Shown one piece after another: positions 1 through 6,132 of a stretch of DNA of 11,171 bases. A program made the position numbers and the translations under genes. A model generated the notes under the pieces. The model was not told where the DNA came from and made no database searches. It worked only from the letters and a program-made list of their open reading frames with translations. This stretch comes from Thiomicrorhabdus sp. (GTDB lineage: Bacteria > Pseudomonadota > Gammaproteobacteria > Thiomicrospirales > Thiomicrospiraceae). The number at the start of each line of letters is the position of its first letter. The stretch's first letter is position 1. The DNA lies in NCBI GenBank assembly GCA_015488565.1, contig WFNQ01000160.1:1-11171 (forward strand), given 5' to 3'.

Positions 1-1839
1 AAGCTCCAGATCTTTAATCTTTTTACCGACAATAAACGCATTTTCATCTAATGGCACGGTATGAATAATGTGTTTCATTATTTGATGCTTTTGGAATGGA
101 TTTTCATCCCCGCTTGGATAGAAGTTGTCTAGTAGTTGATAGCGATCTTTACGAATACTACGAGTGAGTCGGAGCACTCTTCTTGGAGGGTGTCCAAGCA
201 TGATTAGAAGGTGAGAAGCCAGCATAATACTGGACTCAAAGGTATCGGGAATGATCTCTGTCGCACCTGCCTCAATCAGTTCATTTAGGTTGGTGTCATC
301 TTGCGTTCTCACTAAGATTGGAATTTTTTCATTGACCTGACGAATCGCTTTTAAAATTTTGATGGACGCGTGTAAATCCGTAAAGGTGATAATGACAATT
401 TTAGCGCGTTCAATAACGGCTGCATGCAAGATAGTTTGTTTGCTGGCGTCGCCGTAGTATACATTTTCACCTGCGGCATGGGCTTCGTTTACACGTGAAA
501 TGTCCATGTCTAAAGCAATAAAACGTTGGTTTGAAAAGTGCAACAATCGCCCTACAATTTGTCCAACACGCCCAAACCCACAGAGTATGACGTGGTTGGT
601 AATATGCTGTGTTTCGGATTCGATTGAGTGTTCAATCTCTTTTTGATTGGCTTTGTAGCTGGTTGGGTGAATGACGTTGGCAATGCGTCCATTAAATTTA
701 ATCAAGAAGGGGGCGATGGCCATATTCAATACGGCGGCCGTTAATAGGATATTGCCTTCTTGTTCAGGCAGTAAGTTATAGGTAAAGGCGAGTGTCATAA
801 TGACTAAGGTAAACTCCCCCACTTGTGAGAGAGAGAGTGCCACGCGTGTTGAAACGCCTTGTGGTTTGCCAAATAGGCGTGATACAGCATATAAAACAGC
901 GCCTTTGATGACGTAAATGGCTATGGTTAATAAAATGACCATCCAAAAATGTTCAACCAATATATCAAGGGAGATAATCATTCCCACCGTGACAAAAAAC
1001 AGCCCTAAAAAGATGTCTTGGAAAGGGCGAATATCGGATTCTATTTGATGACGATATTCGGTTTCACTGAGCATCATTCCCGCTAAAAAAGCCCCCAATG
1101 TCATGGAAAGTCCCATCTCTTCGGTAAAGACCGCCGCGCCGAGTGCAACGGTTAAAACGGTTAAGGTAAACAGTTCTTGTGACTTGGCGGAGGCGACTTC
1201 ATGAAACAGCGGTTTAAGCAGGTAGCGACCAATTAAGTACATAATGACCACCACGAGTATCCCTTTTAAAAAGGCAATGGCCAAGGTAGAGGCCAGTGCA
1301 TTTTCGCTGCTATCCGTCATGCTCAATGCCAGTGCTGGAATCAGAATTAACAGCGGAATCGCCATAATGTCTTGAAAAATTAAAATGCCCACGGTAGAAC
1401 GCCCGTGTCTGGAGTGAATTTCAGACTGTTCGGTCAGTTGTTTAATGACGATCGCGGTGGAAGAGAGGGCAAATGCGCCTGCAATGATAATGTTGGTATT
1501 GGTGTCTAAGCCCGCCAACCAGCCGATACAAAATGCCACAAAGGCGGTGATGAAAACCTGTGCTGTTCCTAGTCCAAATACCAGTCGCCGCATTGCAACG
1601 ACTTGGTTAAAGGAGAACTCCAGCCCGATGGCAAAGAGCAGAAAGACAATCCCAAATTCTGCCAGCAGGCTAATATTTTCCTCTTTTTCAATTAAACTCA
1701 AGCCGTAAGGCCCTACAATCATTCCGACAATAATGTAGGCAAGAATGGGGGGGAAGTGCAGGCGTCTGGCAGCGGATACGGTAACAACCGCGATCGCTAA
1801 TAGAAAGACAATGTTTAAAAGTAGGTGGTGTTCGTTCAC
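1..1839 (-). CDS. Kef-type monovalent cation:proton antiporter (CPA2), C-terminus cut by window edge
   Basis: This is an inner-membrane K+(Na+)/H+ antiporter with a cytoplasmic nucleotide-binding regulatory domain; 613 codons are visible and the end is missing. Residues 6-385 are very hydrophobic, about 12 membrane segments. They carry the CPA2 signatures LSSTAIV (125-131), GILIFQD (151-157, with the membrane Asp157) and QVGEFTLV (339-346). A Rossmann TrkA-N/RCK domain follows from about 415, with the dinucleotide loop GFGRVGQ (421-427), an acidic strand end at IALDMD and then YYGDAS. The last visible residues (VPLDENAFIVGKKIKDLEL) look like the start of an RCK-C domain, so little is missing. 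The GTG at 1839 is chosen because an in-frame stop lies upstream with no ATG, GTG or TTG between; AGG sits about 10 bases before it. It follows nadC by 61 bases on the same strand with no terminator, so co-transcription is possible. KefB, KefC or YbaL orthology cannot be decided. Confidence 0.93.
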   Translation of the reverse strand, partial: MNEHHLLLNIVFLLAIAVVTVSAARRLHFPPILAYIIVGMIVGPYGLSLIEKEENISLLAEFGIVFLLFAIGLEFSFNQVVAMRRLVFGLGTAQVFITAFVAFCIGWLAGLDTNTNIIIAGAFALSSTAIVIKQLTEQSEIHSRHGRSTVGILIFQDIMAIPLLILIPALALSMTDSSENALASTLAIAFLKGILVVVIMYLIGRYLLKPLFHEVASAKSQELFTLTVLTVALGAAVFTEEMGLSMTLGAFLAGMMLSETEYRHQIESDIRPFQDIFLGLFFVTVGMIISLDILVEHFWMVILLTIAIYVIKGAVLYAVSRLFGKPQGVSTRVALSLSQVGEFTLVIMTLAFTYNLLPEQEGNILLTAAVLNMAIAPFLIKFNGRIANVIHPTSYKANQKEIEHSIESETQHITNHVILCGFGRVGQIVGRLLHFSNQRFIALDMDISRVNEAHAAGENVYYGDASKQTILHAAVIERAKIVIITFTDLHASIKILKAIRQVNEKIPILVRTQDDTNLNELIEAGATEIIPDTFESSIMLASHLLIMLGHPPRRVLRLTRSIRKDRYQLLDNFYPSGDENPFQKHQIMKHIIHTVPLDENAFIVGKKIKDLEL

Positions 1840-1900
1840 AAGGTTTTTGCCTAGGGTAAAGGGGTTAAAGTTGATTCTATTTTTGTTAAAATTCAGTTAG

Positions 1901-2746
1901 TTAAGTTGTTATATTAAAGCGCATTGATAGATCTATTGCCTTGATGTGTTTGGTGATTGCCCCCGTTGAAATAAAGTCCACATTGGTTTCTACCAGTGTT
2001 TTAAGGTGTTGCAACTCTACATTTCCCGAGACTTCAAGCTTGGCTTTTCGTGCTACCATTTCAACCGCTCGCGTCATCATGTCAAGAGTGAAATTGTCGA
2101 GCATGATGATATCCGCGCCCGCTTCAAGTGCTTGTTGCACTTCGTCTAAATTTTCGGTTTCAACTTCTACGGTAATGCTAGGGTGATTTTGTTTTGCGGT
2201 GGTCACCGCATTTAAAATACTGCCTGCGGCAATAATATGATTTTCTTTGATTAAAATGGCATCGTACAATCCAATTCGGTGGTTCGTGCCACCACCACAC
2301 GCCACGGCGTATTTTTGAGCCAATCGAAGTCCTGGAAGTGTTTTACGAGTGTCGAGTAGTTGGGTTCGACCTCCCTTTAATAAAGCAACGTATTGAGCGG
2401 TGACTGTTGCTGTAGCGGACAGGGTTTGTAAAAAATTTAGTGCGGTTCGTTCGGCGGTTAAAATACTTCGAGCGGCGCCTTTAATCACACAGAGAGTTTG
2501 TTCTGCACTCACCTCATCGCCTTCTTCAGCTAACCATTCAATTTGAACATGCGCGTCTACTTGGCGAAATACTTCATCAAACCATGGACGGCCACATAAA
2601 ACAGCGGACTCTCGGCAAATAATATTAGCTTCTGCTTGTGTATCTTTAGGGATCAGTTCTGCGGTTAAATCACCCCCCTTTATGTCTTCTTGTAATGCAA
2701 TGGTGACCGTGTTTTCGAGTGTTTCAAAGTAGTTTATATCATTCAT
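1901..2746 (-). CDS. nadC: Quinolinate (nicotinate-nucleotide) phosphoribosyltransferase
   Basis: NadC converts quinolinate and PRPP to nicotinate mononucleotide, CO2 and pyrophosphate in de novo NAD synthesis, in the cytoplasm. Type II phosphoribosyltransferase signatures are clear. They are TAERTALNFLQTLS, LDTRKTLPGLR followed by KYAVACGGGTNHR, then LIKENHI, the EVETENLDE strand, AGADIIMLDNF, LEVSGNV and the C-terminal DFISTGAITKH. The 281-residue product starting at MNDINYF compares with about 297 in E. coli. An in-frame ATG at 2791 would add 15 residues (MRFLC...), but it overlaps a perfect TATAAT on the same strand and lacks a Shine-Dalgarno, so the ATG at 2746 is preferred. It is divergent from ampD and followed by the antiporter gene. 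No nadA or nadB is in the window. Confidence 0.96.
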   Translation of the reverse strand: MNDINYFETLENTVTIALQEDIKGGDLTAELIPKDTQAEANIICRESAVLCGRPWFDEVFRQVDAHVQIEWLAEEGDEVSAEQTLCVIKGAARSILTAERTALNFLQTLSATATVTAQYVALLKGGRTQLLDTRKTLPGLRLAQKYAVACGGGTNHRIGLYDAILIKENHIIAAGSILNAVTTAKQNHPSITVEVETENLDEVQQALEAGADIIMLDNFTLDMMTRAVEMVARKAKLEVSGNVELQHLKTLVETNVDFISTGAITKHIKAIDLSMRFNITT

Positions 2747-2789
2747 GTGGTTACGCTTTAATATCACTGTGTTGAGACAAAGGAATCTC

Positions 2790-2795
2790 ATTATA
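2790..2795 (-). promoter_or_regulatory. Probable -10 box for nadC (TATAAT)
   Basis: Read on the minus strand this is a perfect TATAAT, about 44 bases upstream of the preferred nadC start at 2746. A weak -35-like TTCCCT lies 18 bases further up (2814-2819). The implied transcription start, near 2783, would put the alternative ATG at 2791 outside the message. The call rests on hexamer match and position only. Confidence 0.45.
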
Positions 2796-2889
2796 ATTCG
2801 TTAGATTATTTTGAGGGAAGTTTTGCTCAGAAAAGACAAAAAATCAAGGCTACCGCTCTTTATCGGATATAAAAAACAGCAGATTAACG

Positions 2890-2895
2890 TATACT
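2890..2895 (+). promoter_or_regulatory. Possible -10 box for ampD (TATACT)
   Basis: TATACT on the plus strand ends only 7 bases before the first in-frame ATG of ampD (2903) but 37 before the second (2933). I see no good -35. If it is used, transcription would start near 2902: a leaderless message from 2903, or a 31-base leader for 2933. Confidence 0.35.
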
Positions 2896-2932
2896 AAACA
2901 GCATGAAAACGTACAGTTTAGAAAAACCTTAT

Positions 2933-3490
2933 ATGGTACAATCGCAAACAGGATTGCTGGCTGGGGTCGAGTTTATTGAAAGCCCAAATGCAAATACGCG
3001 TCCTATTGGAGTTGAGCCAGAATTAATTGTGGTGCATGGTATTAGTTTACCGCCAAACCAGTTTGGTGGCGAAGCGATTCAAAAATTGTTTACCAATCAA
3101 TTAAATCCAAACGATGACCCTTATTTTAAAGAGATTCAGTCTTTAACCGTTTCGGCACACCTGTTGATTCGTCGAGACGGGCATGTTGTGCAATTTGTTC
3201 CTTTTTACAAACGCGCTTGGCACGCGGGTGTTTCTTGTTTTAAAGGGCGAGAAGGGTGCAATGATTTTTCGATTGGAATTGAGTTAGAAGGTACAGATAA
3301 AACCTGCTACACCGTCAGTCAATACGATAGTTTGGCAGGGGTGATTAAAGCACTATGGCAAGCGTACCCAAGTTTACAGGCGCAGGATGTGGTTGGGCAT
3401 TGTGATATTGCACCAGGGCGTAAAACCGATCCTGGCCCGTATTTTTTATGGACAGCATTAGAGCGATTGCTGGTGTCAAAAGAGAGCTGA
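2933..3490 (+). CDS. ampD: 1,6-anhydro-N-acetylmuramyl-L-alanine amidase AmpD
   Basis: AmpD is a cytoplasmic zinc amidase that cuts the peptide from 1,6-anhydroMurNAc muropeptides during cell-wall recycling; where an AmpR-AmpC system exists it also sets beta-lactamase induction. Counting from the first in-frame ATG (2903), the family's zinc and catalytic residues are all present. These are His45 (IVVHGIS), Glu127 (SIGIELEG), His166 and Asp176 (VGHCDIAPGRKTDPGP), and Lys174. SAHLLIRRDG and KRAWHAGVS are also typical. I place the start at 2933 (MVQSQTG..., 185 residues) because it lines up with the N-terminus of E. coli AmpD (183 residues) and leaves a leader after the TATACT box. The ATG at 2903 would add MKTYSLEKPY. 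Neither start has a clear Shine-Dalgarno. No ampE or ampR is visible nearby. Confidence 0.95.
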   Translation: MVQSQTGLLAGVEFIESPNANTRPIGVEPELIVVHGISLPPNQFGGEAIQKLFTNQLNPNDDPYFKEIQSLTVSAHLLIRRDGHVVQFVPFYKRAWHAGVSCFKGREGCNDFSIGIELEGTDKTCYTVSQYDSLAGVIKALWQAYPSLQAQDVVGHCDIAPGRKTDPGPYFLWTALERLLVSKES

Positions 3491-3509
3491 GTCTAAATCA
3501 GAGCTTCTC

Positions 3510-3734
3510 TTAAGCAATCCAGCCATTTCCACTGTTTGAGCCAGAATTTGAGTTGCTTGATGTGGACTTAGGACTAAACTTTAAGCAAGGCTCGCCAGAG
3601 GTTTCAAGCACTACAGCGCTCGGCAGTTGAGTGGTCTTAAAACCAAAGGCCTTGCATCCTCTTGGGTTATTGCTGTCCCAAGTAATAAAAAAATGACGGC
3701 ATTTAAAGCAGTCAACAGGTTGTGAGTTTTTCAT
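3510..3734 (-). CDS. Small four-cysteine protein, function unknown
   Basis: A 74-residue soluble protein. The N-terminal 50 residues carry Cys9 and Cys12 (CFKC), a TWD motif, Cys27 (PRGCKAFGFK), LPSAVV and Cys50 (SGEPCLKF). The four cysteines, CxxC plus two singles, suggest a small zinc-binding fold, which is inference. From memory, short proteobacterial proteins with the pattern CxxC-TWD-PxGC-GF-LPS-SGxxC exist and are sometimes labelled uracil-DNA glycosylase; nothing here resembles the catalytic motifs of that enzyme. The last 19 residues are a Ser/Asn/Gly-rich tail that looks disordered. There is no signal peptide or membrane segment. It converges on ampD with 19 bases between stop codons and no clear terminator. 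No good Shine-Dalgarno precedes the ATG; a TATAAA lies upstream on the same strand at 3757-3762. The conserved-looking motifs argue that it is a real gene. Confidence 0.75.
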   Translation of the reverse strand: MKNSQPVDCFKCRHFFITWDSNNPRGCKAFGFKTTQLPSAVVLETSGEPCLKFSPKSTSSNSNSGSNSGNGWIA

Positions 3735-3768
3735 ACAAGATTAGTGTGTTACGTAATTTATACAGGTT

Positions 3769-3786
3769 GCTTAAATCCGATTAAGC
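3769..3786. repeat. Short inverted repeat GCTTAA-N6-TTAAGC
   Basis: A perfect 6-bp inverted repeat with a 6-base spacer lies between the divergent four-cysteine gene and the flavodoxin gene. It could be an operator half-site pair or chance; AT-rich intergenic DNA makes chance quite likely. Confidence 0.25.
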
Positions 3787-3815
3787 GTTCAGAATTTATT
3801 GTAACAGCAGTAAGT

Positions 3816-3840
3816 CCCAAATTCTAAGTGGTTTGGGTAT
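3816..3840. repeat. Intergenic palindrome with ATACCCAAA arm, copy 1
   Basis: CCCAAA (3816-3821) and TTTGGG (3832-3837) form a 6-bp inverted repeat with a 10-base spacer. Read on the minus strand, the 5' arm is ATACCCAAA (3840-3832), the same nine bases that begin the elements at 6071 and 8154. It sits directly upstream of the flavodoxin -10 box, so it could also be an operator. Confidence 0.4.
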
Positions 3841-3842
3841 AT

Positions 3843-3848
3843 TATAAT
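3843..3848 (+). promoter_or_regulatory. Probable -10 box for flavodoxin (TATAAT)
   Basis: A perfect TATAAT lies 30 bases upstream of the chosen flavodoxin ATG. No convincing -35 hexamer is seen at 16-18 bases; the position is taken up by inverted repeats (AGAATTT 3791-3797 with AAATTCT 3819-3825, and CCCAAA with TTTGGG). An activator-dependent promoter would fit, but that is inference. Confidence 0.5.
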
Positions 3849-3878
3849 ATGCAAATTAGATACGTAAAGGATGTGAGC

Positions 3879-4400
3879 ATGAGTAAAGTTGGCCTATTTT
3901 ATGGAACCGATACGGGCAATACCGAAAGAGTCGCCGATTTGATTAAAGACGAAATAGGGGCTGATCTAGTAGAAGTACATGATATTGCAACCGCCAGCGT
4001 TGACGATTTTGCAAAATATGACAAAATTATCTTAGGCCAACCCACGTGGTATTACGGTGAGCTGCAGAGCAGTTGGGATGATTTTTGGGAAGATTTTAAA
4101 ACCATCGATTTTACGGGCAAAACGGTTGCATGTTTTGGGTTGGGCGATCAAGCGGACTATTCTGAATATTTTTTAGATGCCGTGGGCTTTATGCATGATA
4201 TTGCGGTAGAAAATGGCGCAACTCCAGTAGGCTATACTTCCACAGATGGTTTTGAGTTTGATGAGTCTAAAGCCGTTACGGAAGACGAAGAGTTTTTTGT
4301 AGGGCTTGGAATTGATGAAGATCAACAGCCAGAACTCACAGAAACGCGTATTAGTGAATGGGTTGCTCAAATTAAAGAAGAGATGGAGCTTAACACCTAA
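3879..4400 (+). CDS. Long-chain flavodoxin
   Basis: A soluble FMN protein of 173 residues that carries electrons at low potential, often in place of ferredoxin under iron limitation. The phosphate-binding loop is GTDTGNTE (9-16). The FMN-stacking aromatics are Trp57 (QPTWYYGELQ) and Tyr94 (GLGDQADYSEYF), the same positions as in Anabaena flavodoxin. The inserted strand loop of the long-chain class is present (GYTSTDGFEFDESKAV, 118-133). The ATG at 3879 is preferred over 3828: AAAGG lies 8 bases before it, and the longer start would sit upstream of the TATAAT at 3843. It is transcribed alone and ends at the terminator at 4439. FldA-type housekeeping or a dedicated role cannot be told apart here; no nif genes are in view. 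Confidence 0.95.
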   Translation: MSKVGLFYGTDTGNTERVADLIKDEIGADLVEVHDIATASVDDFAKYDKIILGQPTWYYGELQSSWDDFWEDFKTIDFTGKTVACFGLGDQADYSEYFLDAVGFMHDIAVENGATPVGYTSTDGFEFDESKAVTEDEEFFVGLGIDEDQQPELTETRISEWVAQIKEEMELNT

Positions 4401-4438
4401 AGCAGCTAAAACAGCCGGTATGTCCAATTGGGTTGATT

Positions 4439-4479
4439 AAAAAAGGCGATTCACTTTAAAAGTGAATCGCCTTTTTTTT
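4439..4479. terminator. Bidirectional intrinsic terminator
   Basis: GGCGATTCACT (4445-4455) pairs perfectly with AGTGAATCGCC (4461-4471) across a 5-base loop. It is followed by eight T on the plus strand and preceded by six A, so it works in both directions. It ends the flavodoxin message and the convergent minus-strand metal cluster, whose last stop codon is at 4504. Confidence 0.92.
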
Positions 4480-4503
4480 ATGAAATTCTGACGTGTTAAG
4501 AGA

Positions 4504-4896
4504 TTAGTTTCCTGTGTGGTTAGCGGCAATGTAGTCGCCATTAAGAGTTAAAAATATATAGAGTGTTTGTTTGTCGGCATCGGTGATGTTGTGATTGTTA
4601 AAAATCACCACCCATTCGGTACGACCATCAAATTGCTTTTGTTCAGCAGAGTGTGCGGTTATTAAAGACCAGCTTTGATCGACTTTGTTTTTTTCAATCA
4701 ATGAGCTGACAATGCGTTTGGCTTTTTGTTTTGCAACGTCTTGACTGACGTTTTTTGATGTCTGAGCGTCATGGCCATGATCGTGATCGTGATCGTGTCC
4801 GTGGTCATGGTTTGCACCCGCCATGATAGGGGGGGGTAAAAAAAGTGATGCGCATATTAGTGCGGTTGTTAAGCTTGTTTTTAGTGTCGTTTTCAT
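4504..4896 (-). CDS. DUF6488-like exported His-rich protein
   Basis: A 130-residue protein. Residues 1-26 form a signal peptide (basic N-terminus, hydrophobic core ICASLFL, cleavage likely after IMA). The mature protein begins with seven alternating histidines (residues 30-42, pattern HDHGHDHDH), a typical exposed metal-binding tail. The C-terminal part (about 55-130) carries AKRIVSSLIEKNKVDQSW, EWVVIFNN, DKQTLYIFLTL and the end GDYIAANHTGN, which I recognise from memory as the DUF6488 pattern. Its role is unknown; a periplasmic metal buffer or chaperone for the neighbouring HupE-type protein is inference. AAGGA sits 6 bases before the ATG. It follows the HupE/UreJ gene by 16 bases, so the two are co-transcribed. 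Oddity: codons for LFLPPP contain T7 followed, after one A, by C8 (4829-4844), a slippage-prone tract near the 5' end. Confidence 0.85.
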   Translation of the reverse strand: MKTTLKTSLTTALICASLFLPPPIMAGANHDHGHDHDHDHGHDAQTSKNVSQDVAKQKAKRIVSSLIEKNKVDQSWSLITAHSAEQKQFDGRTEWVVIFNNHNITDADKQTLYIFLTLNGDYIAANHTGN

Positions 4897-4912
4897 CTGT
4901 TTTCCTTTTAAT

Positions 4913-6049
4913 TTAAAGCGTATCGTGCGTTGACTTTATAGGGAGTGGTTGGTTTGTAGAGTTGTTCTTGGCCGCATCCAATCGTTGATACTCTCCTTTT
5001 AGGTTAAGCGTGACGGTAACGGGAAAGGCGTTGTTGTTTTTCCAGTACCAACCATGCGTTCCTGCAAAAGTGGTTTGTAATGCGCCACTTGCATTGGTGC
5101 GAGTGTCTTTTTCAAAGCTTTTAAAATACCCTGTCGTGTCCCCTTCTGGTTCGCCATGAAAATCATAGAATAAAGAGCCTTGATTGGTTTGCCAGCTATA
5201 CTCAAATACCGCCCCTTGTGTTTGTTGCAATTTATACTCTAAATCGCCTCTCGCAGGGATATTGAGTTGAATGGTGTCTGTCCAATTGGAGGAGGAAAGT
5301 ACGGCCGTATTGTTGCTGTGCTGTGCGGTTGATGGCGCATTGACCATAAACTCTTCAGGATGACTGGTGTGTGCGTAACCATGCATCTGCATCAAGAAAA
5401 GATAGCCGCCAGCGAGCATTAAAAATACGTTAGATATTTTGCTGAAGGTGGGAAAAAAGTGACTTTTTCGAAATGCCATAATCACTAATAACATGATGCT
5501 TAAGGCCGCAATCTGCCCAATTTCGATGCCCACATTGAATGAAATGATGTTCATTAATAGGTGATCGGCGTTTAGCGGTAGTTGCTGTAAACGGGTAGAA
5601 AGCCCTAAACCATGTATTAAGCCAAACCCAAAAATCATTGCCAGCATATTGGGCGCTTTAACGTTTAGATATTTTTTAAAGCCATCTAAGTTATTAAATG
5701 CGATGTAAACCACGCTTAATGCAATGACCGCATCTACTAAAAAATAGTTGACCTGAATGGTGTTAAAGGTGGCAAATATAAGGGTGATACTGTGGCCAAT
5801 GGTAAATACGGTAATGTATTTAACAATGTCTTTAAATTTTCGTAAGAAGAAAATAATACCGAATACAAAGGCCAAATGATCGTAGCCTGACAGCATGTGC
5901 GTAGCTCCAATCCAGATATATTGTAGGTTTCCACCTTCAATAATTAACTGTTTTTCAGCGTCCGACATGCCGTGCCCAAAAGCGATACTGGCAAACAGCA
6001 TCATGAAAATGGCCAAGAGCCATCGTGGTTGTTTTATGACAGAGAGCAT
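4913..6049 (-). CDS. HupE/UreJ-family membrane protein with extra C-terminal domain
   Basis: A 378-residue protein. Residues 1-25 look like a signal peptide or first membrane segment ending SIAFG, leaving a histidine first. Residues 42-225 hold about six membrane segments with the HupE/UreJ signatures GATHMLSGYDHLAF (His51, His58), FTIGHSITL (His86) and FGFGLIHGLGL (His146). HupE and UreJ are known or suspected nickel/cobalt permeases; the metal here is not shown. Residues 255-356 are a soluble domain unlike HupE: IPARGDLEYKL, FEYSWQT, FDFHGEPEGD with TTGYFKSFEKD, and GTHGWYWKNNNAFPVTVTL. From memory this resembles the C-terminal part of separate proteins annotated as transmembrane anchor protein near HupE/DUF6488 genes, so I read the gene as a fusion. 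GAGGT precedes the ATG by 5 bases. It lies in an operon with DUF6488 downstream and probably the His-rich gene upstream (83 bases). Confidence 0.9.
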   Translation of the reverse strand: MLSVIKQPRWLLAIFMMLFASIAFGHGMSDAEKQLIIEGGNLQYIWIGATHMLSGYDHLAFVFGIIFFLRKFKDIVKYITVFTIGHSITLIFATFNTIQVNYFLVDAVIALSVVYIAFNNLDGFKKYLNVKAPNMLAMIFGFGLIHGLGLSTRLQQLPLNADHLLMNIISFNVGIEIGQIAALSIMLLVIMAFRKSHFFPTFSKISNVFLMLAGGYLFLMQMHGYAHTSHPEEFMVNAPSTAQHSNNTAVLSSSNWTDTIQLNIPARGDLEYKLQQTQGAVFEYSWQTNQGSLFYDFHGEPEGDTTGYFKSFEKDTRTNASGALQTTFAGTHGWYWKNNNAFPVTVTLNLKGEYQRLDAAKNNSTNQPLPIKSTHDTL

Positions 6050-6070
6050 AAATACCTCAAAATGTTAGTG

Positions 6071-6120
6071 ATACCCAAATTCTTACACTATTTTTCACGT
6101 TTCTATGTAAGGATTTGGGT
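6071..6120. repeat. Intergenic palindrome with ATACCCAAA arm, copy 2
   Basis: The 15-base arm at 6073-6087 (ACCCAAATTCTTACA) pairs with 6106-6120 with one T-G mismatch, across an 18-base loop. It lies between the His-rich gene and the HupE/UreJ gene. No T run follows on either strand, so it is not a standard terminator. As RNA it would form a stem just upstream of the HupE ribosome binding site. Confidence 0.65.
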
Positions 6121-6132
6121 TGTAGAAATGGG

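Noticed and set aside
1445..1708. 87-codon frame on the plus strand inside the antiporter gene
   Set aside because: Antisense shadow of a strongly supported membrane protein; no RBS and no recognisable protein.
2673..2678. C6 runs in nadC and near 7268 in the HAD gene as further phase-variable tracts
   Set aside because: Six bases is short and falls within ordinary Gly/Pro codons; slippage would be rare.
3481..3516. Weak inverted repeat between ampD and the four-Cys gene as a shared terminator
   Set aside because: Pairing (GCTGA with TCAGAGC) needs a bulge and no T run follows on either strand.
4173..4427. 84-codon minus-strand frame over the 3' end of flavodoxin
   Set aside because: Antisense to a well-supported flavodoxin gene, with no family features.
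4439..4479. Hairpin considered as an inverted repeat of a mobile element
   Set aside because: It has all the hallmarks of a bidirectional terminator between convergent genes, and there is no transposase or target duplication.
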